Below are positions 1 through 6,707 of a stretch of DNA of 8,641 nucleotides, piece after piece. Below the pieces are notes generated by a model. That model did not search any database. It saw only the letters and a list, made by a program, of their open reading frames with translations, and was not told where the DNA came from. The translations under genes were made by a program, and so were the position numbers. The stretch lies in NCBI GenBank assembly GCA_020430005.1, contig JAGQKQ010000072.1, positions 1 through 8,641 on the forward strand, in the 5' to 3' direction. Position 1 is the first letter of the stretch; the number at the start of each line of letters is the position of its first letter. The DNA comes from Candidatus Omnitrophota bacterium. GTDB taxonomy: Bacteria > Omnitrophota > Gorgyraeia > Zapsychrales > Zapsychraceae.

Positions 1-97
1 ATACAAGGGAAAGATTGAAATCAAAAGCAGTTTGCGAAAAGGAACCAAGGTTTTTCTTAAAATTCCTGTTTACAAAAATGGAAGAAAACATGTCTGA
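1..97 (+). CDS. Sensor histidine kinase, C-terminal end only (5' truncated)
   Basis: The frame beginning at base 2 is open from the window edge to a TGA at 95-97 and gives 31 residues that start YKGKIEIKSS and contain RKGTKVFLKIPV. This is the usual end of a HATPase_c (GHKL) domain: a Gly-Lys-Ile-Glu-Ile strand, then the G2-type K-G-T turn, then a final strand ending in I-P-V. In sensor kinases this domain binds ATP for autophosphorylation of a histidine in a two-component pathway. The sensor region, H-box and N-box lie upstream of the window, so the stimulus and subfamily cannot be told. The stop codon overlaps the ATG of the next gene (ATGTCTGA, 90-97), which implies the two are co-transcribed and possibly translationally coupled. 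The fragment is short, so the family call is likely but not certain. Confidence 0.7.
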   Translation, partial: YKGKIEIKSSLRKGTKVFLKIPVYKNGRKHV

Positions 98-587
98 CGG
101 CCGTCTCCCGGCGGAAGAAGATTTTTTGGGAGACCGGTATTTTATGCAGGCCGCTTTAGCCGAAGCCCGCGTAGCTTATCAAAAAGATGAAGTCCCCGTT
201 GGTGCGGTTATCACCTGGGAAGGCAAGATTATTGCCAAAGCGCATAATCAGGTGGAAACACTAAAAGACCCTACCGCTCACGCCGAAATGATCGCAATTA
301 CTCAAGCAACGAATGCCTTGTCTTCAAAATGGCTTTATGAGTGCACCATGTATGTTACATTGGAGCCATGCAGTATGTGTGCGGGCGCGCTGGTTTTATC
401 CCGTTTGAAACGGCTGGTGTTTGGGGCCAGAGATCCGAAGGCGGGAGGATGTTGTTCTGTTTTCAATATTACAAATAGCGGACAGTTGAATCATCGGATT
501 CAATGTCAGGACGGTTTATTAGGAGAAAATTGCGCGCGGTTATTGACAGATTTTTTTGCGGAAAAACGGAAGAAAGCCGATTCTTAA
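90..587 (+). CDS. tadA: tRNA-specific adenosine deaminase TadA
   Basis: TadA deaminates adenosine-34 to inosine in the wobble position of tRNA-Arg(ACG), a zinc-dependent cytoplasmic reaction. The 165-residue product matches the family's usual length (E. coli about 167). Numbering from ATG 90, it shows the zinc/catalytic motif T-A-H-A-E (His64, Glu66) and the second zinc motif P-C-S-M-C (Cys94, Cys97). It also has the EVPVGAV strand, the TLEPC and VFGARD signatures, N-H-R, and a C-terminal LLTDFFAEKRKK helix as in bacterial TadA. The frame stays open back to a TTG at 15, but bases 2-97 encode the end of a histidine kinase in another frame. ATG 90 has GGAAG at 80-84, overlaps the upstream stop and gives the family length, so I chose it; ATG 78 lacks a ribosome binding site. 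Function is confident because all catalytic residues are present. Confidence 0.95.
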   Translation: MSDGRLPAEEDFLGDRYFMQAALAEARVAYQKDEVPVGAVITWEGKIIAKAHNQVETLKDPTAHAEMIAITQATNALSSKWLYECTMYVTLEPCSMCAGALVLSRLKRLVFGARDPKAGGCCSVFNITNSGQLNHRIQCQDGLLGENCARLLTDFFAEKRKKADS

Positions 588-615
588 CGTACATAAATAC
601 TTCCCGAATTAAAAT

Positions 616-1014
616 ATGAAAAGAGCTTTTATAACTATTCTTATTGTTCTTGTGCCAGCACTGATAATGCTTGTTTCTTATCGCTTAGGATTATTTCCTT
701 TGATTGAATCGGATGAAGGTAGTCCTACAATTATCTATCCCGCTGACGGTGAACCGATACCAATATTCCCGGATGGGCCTGTCAGCACACTGCAACAATA
801 TATCCCGTGTGACCTTAATTTGGATGAAATCTGTGATGACGATGATCATGAATTATTTCGCAATGCTTTAAATAAGTGCTCGGGTGAAAAAGGGTATATG
901 GGACTGGCCGATGCGAACCTGGATGGCTGTGTTACGCCGGAAGATATGGAGGAGTTATTTCCTTCTGCTCCGGAGAAGACCAATCTATTGCCAAGGGATG
1001 TGCCCAAAGACTAG
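616..1014 (+). CDS. Membrane-anchored dockerin-like (EF-hand pair) protein
   Basis: This 132-residue protein has an uncleaved-looking hydrophobic N-terminus (residues 5-21, followed by SYRLG), a Pro/acidic linker (about 30-60) and a C-terminal pair of calcium-binding-type loops. Loop 1 has Asp66, Asn68, Asp70, Asp74 and Asp77; loop 2 has Asp99, Asn101, Asp103, Thr107 and Asp110. Each is followed by a helix (HELFRNALNKC and MEELF). The D-x-N-x-D spacing and 33-residue interval resemble a type I dockerin, the module that in cellulosomes binds cohesins. Four cysteines (65, 73, 88, 105) bracket the loops and could form disulfides, which fits an extracytoplasmic location. No cohesin is visible in the window, so the partner is unknown. 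It starts 28 bases after tadA with no terminator between, and its own ribosome binding site is poor, so it may be read through from tadA. The dockerin-like fold is an inference from the motifs. Confidence 0.65.
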   Translation: MKRAFITILIVLVPALIMLVSYRLGLFPLIESDEGSPTIIYPADGEPIPIFPDGPVSTLQQYIPCDLNLDEICDDDDHELFRNALNKCSGEKGYMGLADANLDGCVTPEDMEELFPSAPEKTNLLPRDVPKD

Positions 1015-1055
1015 AGGTCGCACCCTTAAGGATGACCCACTTCCGTTTCTTAAAA

Positions 1056-1084
1056 GTGTGGGTAAACCACACAAACTTCTTTCT
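1056..1084 (+). terminator. Possible intrinsic terminator after the dockerin-like gene
   Basis: GTGTGG (1056-1061) and CCACAC (1067-1072) form a 6-bp stem with a GTAAA loop, followed by a pyrimidine-rich tail with several Ts (1076-1086). An overlapping alternative stem, ACCCAC (1035-1040) with GTGGGT (1058-1063), would exclude it. The tail is not a clean T-run, so termination may be partial. The position, between the dockerin-like gene and the tRNA promoter, suits a terminator. Confidence 0.4.
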
Positions 1085-1112
1085 TTACATCACTATAAAA
1101 GTTTGGTATAAA
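1084..1112 (+). promoter_or_regulatory. Sigma-70-type promoter of the tRNA-Ser gene
   Basis: TTTACA at 1084-1089 matches the -35 consensus at 5 of 6 bases. TATAAA at 1107-1112 matches the -10 consensus at 5 of 6 bases. The spacer is exactly 17 bases. Transcription would start near 1119, giving a short leader before the mature tRNA 5' end at 1137. Confidence 0.7.
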
Positions 1113-1136
1113 GTTAATCTTCTTTAAGCAATTTTT

Positions 1137-1226
1137 GGAGAGGTGCCAGAGTGGTCGAATGGAGCTGACTGCTAATCAGTTGTCCTGGTAACGGGACCCA
1201 GGGTTCAAATCCCTGCCTCTCCGCCA
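1137..1226 (+). tRNA. tRNA-Ser (anticodon GCU)
   Basis: This is a complete class II tRNA that reads the serine codons AGC and AGU. The acceptor stem GGAGAGG (1137-1143) pairs fully with CCTCTCC (1216-1222). The discriminator is G1223, as usual for serine tRNAs, and CCA is encoded at 1224-1226. The anticodon stem is 1164-1168 with 1176-1180, and the loop CTGCTAA places anticodon GCT at 1171-1173. The long variable arm (stem 1182-1186 with 1193-1197) is the serine-type identity feature, and the T-arm is CAGGG/CCCTG around TTCAAAT (1199-1215). All arms pair, so the gene should be functional. Confidence 0.97.
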
Positions 1227-1281
1227 TGTAAAATGAGAAGTTGGTTTGATGTTAACGATTATTTTTTGTGTGCGGTAAAAA

Positions 1282-1311
1282 TTCTTATGGACGTTTCAGG
1301 GGCTTTATATT
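1282..1311 (+). promoter_or_regulatory. Weak candidate promoter for the glycosidase gene
   Basis: TTCTTA (1282-1287) and TATATT (1306-1311) are separated by 18 bases. This would start transcription near 1318, about 48 bases before the glycosidase start codon. The -35 match is poor. It is offered because the preceding transcription unit ends at the tRNA, so the gene probably needs its own promoter somewhere in 1227-1365. Confidence 0.25.
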
Positions 1312-1365
1312 AAAATGAAATTGTTCCTGAAGTTGCGTATCTGTAAGAGTTATAGGAGATTATGA

Positions 1366-4300
1366 ATGCTTAGAACACGAAATTCTGGCTGTTTGTTTTT
1401 AATAATTCCCGCCTTTTTATTCCTCTCATTTCAATCTTCCGCCGAAGCGTATCAGCGGGTCAAAGTTCAGGGACGTCAGTTAGTTGCCGATTTTAATGAA
1501 GACGGTCAATATGAGCCGTTTCTTATTGAAGGGGTCGGTTATTCTCCTATGCCGATCGGACGGCATGTGAGCGATTGGGGATACGTAGACGCTGCTGATC
1601 CCCGACCGGATAATATCTACAGTGATTCTGCTATTTTGGACCGCGATTTTTCGCTGTTAAAGGCCATGAATGCCAATACAATTCGTATCTGGAAGGCCGA
1701 TGATTCCCAGCAAGGGACCCGTTTTCCCAATAAATTAACTCAAACGACGCTTGATAAAGCGCAGGAATATAACATTAAAGTCATTCCCGGATTTTGGGTG
1801 CCGAATGAAGGATTTTGGAGCTGCGGTGTTAATGGACCGGTATATACAAGGAATACGAATTTTTCTGATCCGAATTTACGGGCCGACATCTTAAACCGCT
1901 TTGCCCTTTTCATTAATCAATTTAAAGATCATCCGGCGATTCTTTTCTGGGCTATTGGAAACGAAAACAATTTAACGTTTGGTGATGATCCGCAGAACAT
2001 TCGCGCGTTTTATTCTTTGGTCGATGAAATGGCGGAGTTGGCCCATCAAATTGAGGGGGCAGACCATCATCCGGTTGCCTTTGTTAATGGTGATTTAGGG
2101 CATTTGGGAAATGCGACATTCGGATCGTCCGACGCGGACATGCCGAATCTGGATATCTGGGGAGCGAATGTTTATCGCGGCCGAAGTTTCGGGACACTTT
2201 TTACAGAGTACAGAAATTTATCGTCAAAACCGTTTTGGATTTCAGAATTCGGGATTGACGCCTGGAATGTTACGAATCAGTCTAATCCCGATGAAGGTTT
2301 TGAAGACCAGGCCGCCCAGGCGGATTACGCCGGCGCTTTGTGGGATGAGATCACGGCTAATAATGATACGGTTGTCGGGGGGACCATTATGGAATATTCG
2401 GATGAATGGTGGAAACCTTATGAATGGCTGTGTGATGAAAATAGTGATCTTTGTAACAGAACGCAGAATCATTTTGGTTTCGGGGCCACAAAAAACTGCC
2501 CGGATGACGGCGGGTTTAATTGGGTTCCTCCATCACCGGATCGCATGTTTAACGAAGAATGGTGGGGGGTTGTTAAACTTTCGGTGAACCCCACACAATA
2601 CGGGCCGGATATTGTAACACCGCGGGAAGTGTATTACACATTACAAAGCAAGTTTACACCGGAGAATGCCCCGCCGACAATTGATCCTATCAGCGATAAA
2701 GGCGCGTTTGAAAATCAGGTAGTTACGGCGAATGTGCGCGCTGTTGATGCCGAAGGTGGCAGTTTGATATTAAGCGCGGAATTATTAAACGGAGATCCTT
2801 TAAGCGTCGTTGGCGCGACTTTTACAGATAATGGTAACGGTACCGGTGTGTTCCGTTGGACCGTTCAATCCACATCCCAATATCCAAGTCGTGTTCCATT
2901 TGTGATCAAAGCACGGGATGCAGATGGAGAGCTTGGTGTGGAGCAGTTTGATGTCAATATCCGTATTTTGGCCGATTTAATTACACCGACGGAAAGCAGT
3001 ATTTTAAATTCATCCAGCGTTTTATTCCAGTGGACTCCGGGAGAAAATGTGACCACGTATAATCTTCAAATCGGAACGGCACCGGGCGCGAGCGATATTG
3101 TTAATCAATACAATGGTACCAAAACCTCTTTTCAAGTGAATAACATTCCGCAGGATGGAAGCCCTATTTATGTGCGGTTGTGGTCAGGAGTCAGTCTGTT
3201 TTCCATGAAGTATCGTGATTATGTCATCCAGACAGAGGGAGGTCTTGTTCTAGAACCGGCGGAAATAATTACACCGACTAATGGAACCCTTTTTGATTTA
3301 CCGATACGAGGCTTTTTCTGGACGGAAGGGGTGAATGTGCAAAGCTATACGCTAGCGGTAGGCTCAGCACCGGGAGCGGATGATATCTTCAAACAGACTT
3401 TAACGGAAAATCTGGCCAGCGTTAATGGGATTCCGTTGGACGGCCGTTCCATTTATGTCCGCTTGACATCGCATTATTCCGCCTCAGAAGAATTTAAAGA
3501 TTATGTTTATAGCACAATCGACGAAACGGCTCTTGTCACAGAACCGCCGGAAATGATTACACCGGCCACCGGCCAGCCGATTAACACCTCTCAACTACAG
3601 TTTAGTTGGTCGACCGGAGAGGGTGTTGCCGCGTATCATCTCTATGTCGGACGATCCCAGGGGCGCTATGAGTTACATAATCAATCGATGGGAACACAGA
3701 CATCGACGACCGTGAGCGGATTACCGACCAATGGCAGTACGATTTATGTCCGGTTATGGTACCGTTATCAGTCAAGTAACAACTGGAATTACACAGATTA
3801 TACATACCAAACGCAGGATCAGCGACTGGCGCCGGCGTTATTATTCCCGACGGATGGCAGTACGTTGTCGAATTCCACGGTCACGTTTACATGGTCGCCC
3901 GGTAATCAAATTATGCAGTACTATCTTTATATCGGAACATCTCCGGGAAGCGCGAATATTTTTGGATTTTCATCCTTGTCGGCGACTTCGGTTGAAGTCC
4001 AGAATCTGCCGTTGACAGGGCGTCCGATTTACGTCCGTCTTTGGTATTTATTTGATGGTCCGTGGAGTGGGCCAGGGGGTGGAGCACAATATGTAGACTA
4101 TGTTTTTAATACAGAGGATCTCCGTCAGGCCCCGGCTATGATTACACCACAGCTGAGTACGCCATTGGCATCAACAACGACATTTCAGTGGCTTCCGGGA
4201 GACGACATTGCCCAGTATTATTTCTATGTTGGGACGACCCCAGGACGTTCAGATATCTATAATGGTTCCACAGGGTTAGCAACATCAGTCACGGTGAACG

Positions 4301-4416
4301 GTATTCCTCAAAACGGCGGTACCGTCTATGTACGGCTCTGGTATCGATTCCAGGACCCCTGGAGTTTTGTCTCGGGCGGCTGGAAATATATCGACTACAG
4401 CTATTCCACCCAATAG
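1366..4416 (+). CDS. Secreted clan GH-A glycoside hydrolase with five C-terminal beta-sandwich repeats
   Basis: The 1016-residue exported protein has a signal peptide (hydrophobic 10-22, likely cleavage after Ala-Glu-Ala28). A TIM-barrel glycosidase domain spans about 30-430. It shows TIRIWK, then the acid/base motif AIGNEN (Asn199-Glu200) and the nucleophile motif WISEFG (Glu294). The 94-residue gap and the W-x-x-x-N-E form are typical of retaining clan GH-A enzymes such as GH2 or GH5; the exact family and sugar substrate cannot be assigned by eye. An Ig/cadherin-like module follows (about 436-532), beginning PPTIDPISDKGAFENQ and containing RAVDAEGG and KARDADG. Five tandem repeats fill 536-1016. 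The start is ATG 1366 with AGGAG at 1354-1358; a nearer ATG at 1362 meets a stop after three codons. It probably acts on polysaccharide outside the cell, with the repeats as spacer or carbohydrate/surface-binding modules. There is no sorting tail, so the attachment mode is unknown. Confidence 0.85.
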   Translation: MLRTRNSGCLFLIIPAFLFLSFQSSAEAYQRVKVQGRQLVADFNEDGQYEPFLIEGVGYSPMPIGRHVSDWGYVDAADPRPDNIYSDSAILDRDFSLLKAMNANTIRIWKADDSQQGTRFPNKLTQTTLDKAQEYNIKVIPGFWVPNEGFWSCGVNGPVYTRNTNFSDPNLRADILNRFALFINQFKDHPAILFWAIGNENNLTFGDDPQNIRAFYSLVDEMAELAHQIEGADHHPVAFVNGDLGHLGNATFGSSDADMPNLDIWGANVYRGRSFGTLFTEYRNLSSKPFWISEFGIDAWNVTNQSNPDEGFEDQAAQADYAGALWDEITANNDTVVGGTIMEYSDEWWKPYEWLCDENSDLCNRTQNHFGFGATKNCPDDGGFNWVPPSPDRMFNEEWWGVVKLSVNPTQYGPDIVTPREVYYTLQSKFTPENAPPTIDPISDKGAFENQVVTANVRAVDAEGGSLILSAELLNGDPLSVVGATFTDNGNGTGVFRWTVQSTSQYPSRVPFVIKARDADGELGVEQFDVNIRILADLITPTESSILNSSSVLFQWTPGENVTTYNLQIGTAPGASDIVNQYNGTKTSFQVNNIPQDGSPIYVRLWSGVSLFSMKYRDYVIQTEGGLVLEPAEIITPTNGTLFDLPIRGFFWTEGVNVQSYTLAVGSAPGADDIFKQTLTENLASVNGIPLDGRSIYVRLTSHYSASEEFKDYVYSTIDETALVTEPPEMITPATGQPINTSQLQFSWSTGEGVAAYHLYVGRSQGRYELHNQSMGTQTSTTVSGLPTNGSTIYVRLWYRYQSSNNWNYTDYTYQTQDQRLAPALLFPTDGSTLSNSTVTFTWSPGNQIMQYYLYIGTSPGSANIFGFSSLSATSVEVQNLPLTGRPIYVRLWYLFDGPWSGPGGGAQYVDYVFNTEDLRQAPAMITPQLSTPLASTTTFQWLPGDDIAQYYFYVGTTPGRSDIYNGSTGLATSVTVNGIPQNGGTVYVRLWYRFQDPWSFVSGGWKYIDYSYSTQ
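2971..4413 (+). repeat. Five tandem ~95-residue Ig/FN3-like protein repeats within the glycosidase
   Basis: The copies cover residues about 536-624, 629-719, 726-818, 820-918 and 920-1016 (DNA 2971-3237, 3250-3522, 3541-3819, 3823-4119, 4123-4413). Each has the same order of landmarks: TP near the start, F-x-W-x-x-G, Y-x-L/F-x-V/I-G-x-x-x-G, a G-I/L-P-x-x-G turn, then YVRL and finally DY-x-x-x-T. Copies 3-5 end their YVRL motif with WY; copy 1 has WS and copy 2 lacks the Trp, suggesting divergence of the inner copies. The repeats are clear in protein but not in DNA, so they are old duplications. This pattern is common in secreted bacterial multidomain proteins; its ligand is not established here. 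Confidence 0.85.
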
Positions 4417-4450
4417 GTGGAGAGATGATCTTTGAAAATCTGAAAAAAGC

Positions 4451-4462
4451 CGGATTTTTCCG
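4451..4462. other. Short hairpin after the glycosidase gene
   Basis: CGGA-TTTT-TCCG forms a short inverted repeat flanked by A-tracts on both sides of the plus strand. Read on the minus strand, it is a small stem followed by GC and six Ts, like a weak terminator. On the plus strand there is no T-run, so efficient termination of the glycosidase transcript is doubtful. No other terminator is visible in 4417-4497. Confidence 0.3.
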
Positions 4463-4497
4463 AAAAAAAGGTCCCAAAAGAGGGTGATGAGGTTTGG

Positions 4498-4526
4498 TTG
4501 ACAAATGGATTTTCACATGCCATACT
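4498..4526 (+). promoter_or_regulatory. Sigma-70-type promoter of the fibre-like gene cluster
   Basis: A perfect TTGACA (4498-4503) is followed by a 17-base spacer and CATACT (4521-4526), which matches the -10 consensus at 4 of 6 bases. Transcription would start around 4533, giving a leader of about 40 bases to the TTG start at 4574. This is the best promoter upstream of the four-gene cluster, and I infer that it drives at least the first gene. Confidence 0.6.
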
Positions 4527-4573
4527 ATTACTTCTACACAGCTTCATATATCAGATTAAAAGGCGGATGAAAG

Positions 4574-5953
4574 TTGAGTAACTATTTGATAAGAACAGTT
4601 TATGTTGCGTTTTCGGTAATTTTTTTGTCCTTGGCATCCAACGCTCAGGCAGCCACTAATCTTTCCGTAACACCAATGGGAGGCGGTGCCAGTCTTCGTA
4701 TGAGCCGGATTTCCAGCGCGGGCTCTGTGGCCGAAGAAGTTCGTATTCGTGTGACATCAACCGACAATCAACGTTATCAGGTTTTTCAGCGGTTTGTTAA
4801 TCCGCTGGTTAACAGTAAAAATCAGCCTTTGGGCCGCGGTGCGTTTGTCACAAATACTGTTGCCGGATCAAATGCAACAGGAACGCTTTATGCACAAACT
4901 CCGGATGATTTGAATTTTGCTGAACAGCTTCTCTACAGTTCCAGTTCCAATGGTGATAGCGATTCATTTACAGTTTCTTATAATATTTTAAAAGAGAATA
5001 TCCAGCAGACCGGAAATTTTTCCGGCAAGATTCTTTATACACTTCGTCCTTTGGGAGGCAGCACTCAACAAGAGATTTATTTAAGTGTTTATCTGGATGC
5101 GGACAGTGATTTTGAAGTTGAGGTGGAGAGTAATTCCGGTGGTCAAGCTATTGAAGTTACGGATGAAAAAGACGTGTTCCAGAATACGGCCGCACGCATT
5201 TCCTTTAAAGGAAATTTGGGGCGCGATGTTAAGGTTTATCAGGAACTGGATATTTATCCTCAGAGTGAATTGATGGAGGATATTAACGAAGGGTATGTTC
5301 AGTTTATGACATCCGGAAGCGGGGATGGCAGTTTAGCGGTTACGGATTCTACGGATTTAAATTATCGAAGAACATTATTATATTCTTCACAAAAAGATAG
5401 TGATGAGTTCTTTGTCAATTATTCGGTTAAACCCGAGAATGAATTTGTTCAAAACGCGGGGAATTTTACCGGCAGGGTCAAATACATTATCGAGGTGGAC
5501 GGCAAAGAATATGAAAAATTTTTAAATTTAAATATTGTCGTCAAGCCTGTGTTTGAGATCAAGGTGCAGCTTCCTCCCAATGGTATGAGGTTTGAACGTG
5601 TTGTGCCCGAAGATCCACCGCAGGTTAAAGAAGTTTTGGTAACCGTGACCACTAATCTCGGTAAGCCATACACGGTTGTTCAAAACTTTACGTCTCCTTT
5701 ATCGAATGAAAAAGGCCAAGAAATTGACCGAAAATATTTTACGATAAAAGGAGAATTATTAGGTGACGCCCAAGGGCAAGTATCTTATAATGATTTCGAA
5801 TCACTACCGCAGTCATGGGAAGATACGGTTTATGTTTCGGATGCGAAAGGAAGCTCGGCACAGTTTAAAATGTTGTATCGATTAAAGCCCTACGCGGCAG
5901 TTAACCCGGGAAGTTATACAGCTGCGATTGTTTACACACTGGGTGTTATTTAA
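4574..5953 (+). CDS. Secreted three-repeat beta-sandwich protein, probable minor fibre subunit or adhesin
   Basis: The 459-residue exported protein has a signal peptide (hydrophobic 9-20, likely cleavage in NAQAA near 26-27) and then three tandem copies of one beta-rich domain: about 29-176, 178-325 and 327-459. Shared landmarks are an early F-E-V/I-x-V-type strand, a Y-x-V-x-Q segment (68-72, 221-223, 366-370), L-L-Y-S-S in copies 1 and 2 (119-123, 268-272), and a G-N/S-F/Y-S/T-G/A element (147-151, 296-300, 446-450). That last element resembles the closing strand of spore-coat-U/DUF4402-like pilins. Copies 1 and 2 carry one more strand after it; copy 3 stops short, at VYTLGVI. The start is TTG with AGGCGG 7 bases upstream; an ATG at 4567 meets a stop after four codons. 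I do not recognise a named family. With the neighbouring chaperone-like gene it is best read as a fibre subunit, tip or anchor; a plain surface protein remains possible. Confidence 0.7.
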   Translation: MSNYLIRTVYVAFSVIFLSLASNAQAATNLSVTPMGGGASLRMSRISSAGSVAEEVRIRVTSTDNQRYQVFQRFVNPLVNSKNQPLGRGAFVTNTVAGSNATGTLYAQTPDDLNFAEQLLYSSSSNGDSDSFTVSYNILKENIQQTGNFSGKILYTLRPLGGSTQQEIYLSVYLDADSDFEVEVESNSGGQAIEVTDEKDVFQNTAARISFKGNLGRDVKVYQELDIYPQSELMEDINEGYVQFMTSGSGDGSLAVTDSTDLNYRRTLLYSSQKDSDEFFVNYSVKPENEFVQNAGNFTGRVKYIIEVDGKEYEKFLNLNIVVKPVFEIKVQLPPNGMRFERVVPEDPPQVKEVLVTVTTNLGKPYTVVQNFTSPLSNEKGQEIDRKYFTIKGELLGDAQGQVSYNDFESLPQSWEDTVYVSDAKGSSAQFKMLYRLKPYAAVNPGSYTAAIVYTLGVI

Positions 5954-6053
5954 CGGTTTAGGTTAAGGATAACAAAAAACAAGGGAACGGATCTTAGAAT
6001 AGCTAACAAAGGGAAGGCTACAACAGGGATCCAAATGAAAGGAGAATGGGGAG

Positions 6054-6686
6054 ATGAAAAAAATCGCATTAGCAATGATGTTACTAGCTGGGGTTGCACT
6101 TTCGGCACCATCAGTACATGCGCAGGTTAGCGACTCAGAAAACTTTGTTGTTTCAGCAACAATTCCACTTGCGTCAGCAATTAACATTGTCGCGGTAGAA
6201 GTTGACGGACAAACAGGGCAATTTGGTAATACAGTTACAGCTCTAAACTTTGACCCTATGGTGTTGGACACAGGTCTGGGCGTTTTCTTTCCTGATCACT
6301 TTTTCGCGATCGACATCGGAACAAGTGGCGGGGCTGGAACACCGAGTGTTACTGTTACATACACTGAAGGAAGCAACCCGAACTCACCAGGAAACGGTTT
6401 AGGTTGGAAATCGACATTAACATTCGTTCAAGTAACAGGTCTTGAGCCGAATCAGGTAGAAACACCTCTAGCCGCTCATGGTCCTAAAAAATTAATGAAG
6501 GACTTGAGTGGTGAAACAGTTTCTTCTGCTGAAATTGCAGGAGGATTCTTGAGAATGTATGCCGGTATCTTTACTGGAGATCCAAACGCAACTATTCCTG
6601 AGCCAGCTAACGGAGAAGTTTTCTCTTTAGGTGACAATGCAGGTAGCTACTCCGGAACATTAACAATTTCCGCGACAGTAGTTTAA
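6054..6686 (+). CDS. Small secreted subunit, probable major fibre (pilin-like) protein
   Basis: This 210-residue protein has a classical signal peptide (MKKIALAMMLL..., cleavage after Val-His-Ala23) and a cysteine-free mature part of about 187 residues. The mature part is rich in Val, Thr, Gly and Ser, starts with alternating-hydrophobic strands (ENFVVSATIPLASAINI) and ends SYSGTLTISATVV. A final G-x-Y-x-G-x-L-T-I strand ending at the C-terminus is typical of spore-coat-U/DUF4402-like subunits of archaic chaperone-usher fibres, but I cannot confirm membership. High expression is suggested by the strong AAAGGAG (6038-6044) 9 bases before the ATG. It is also suggested by biased codons: all 20 Thr codons are ACA or ACT, unlike the mixed usage of the neighbours. 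It lies 100 bases after the three-repeat gene and is followed by a strong hairpin, a layout like other pilus operons in which the major subunit is differentially expressed. No convincing promoter is seen in 5954-6053. Confidence 0.7.
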   Translation: MKKIALAMMLLAGVALSAPSVHAQVSDSENFVVSATIPLASAINIVAVEVDGQTGQFGNTVTALNFDPMVLDTGLGVFFPDHFFAIDIGTSGGAGTPSVTVTYTEGSNPNSPGNGLGWKSTLTFVQVTGLEPNQVETPLAAHGPKKLMKDLSGETVSSAEIAGGFLRMYAGIFTGDPNATIPEPANGEVFSLGDNAGSYSGTLTISATVV

Positions 6687-6707
6687 CCAATACTAATGTT
6701 ATAGGAA

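Noticed and set aside
15..89. N-terminal extension of TadA from a TTG start
   Set aside because: The 25 extra residues do not look like TadA, lack a ribosome binding site, and the same bases encode the end of a histidine kinase in another frame.
884..1111. 75-residue open frame overlapping the dockerin-like gene
   Set aside because: It is a shifted-frame shadow rich in Arg and Trp, with no family features; the dockerin-like frame has a coherent domain.
1321..1349. Alternative promoter TTGTTC/TAAGAG before the glycosidase
   Set aside because: The -10 match is poor and the start would leave almost no room upstream of the ribosome binding site.
1362..1373. Mini-ORF ATG-AAT-GCT-TAG overlapping the glycosidase start
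   Set aside because: The first ATG is too close to AGGAG for good initiation and the overlap is easily chance. A similar four-codon ATG frame precedes the TTG start at 4574, but two cases do not make a leader-peptide mechanism.
1366..1440. Lipoprotein signal at Cys9 of the glycosidase (NSGC)
   Set aside because: The cysteine comes before the hydrophobic core; the arrangement fits an ordinary signal peptide cleaved after residue 28.
2111..2587. 158-residue open frame inside the glycosidase domain
   Set aside because: It lies wholly within the catalytic domain in another frame and reads as random composition.
2971..4413. DNA-level tandem repeat or CRISPR-like array
   Set aside because: Periodicity is about 290 bases and visible only in protein; there are no identical short repeats with spacers.
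5954..6053. Independent promoter for the small-subunit gene (TAGAAT at 5995-6000)
   Set aside because: The -10-like box has no recognisable -35 at suitable spacing; it is not strong enough to call.
5963..6271. Minus-strand open frame across the small-subunit start
   Set aside because: It is antisense to a well-supported signal peptide and ribosome binding site, with no coherent domain of its own.
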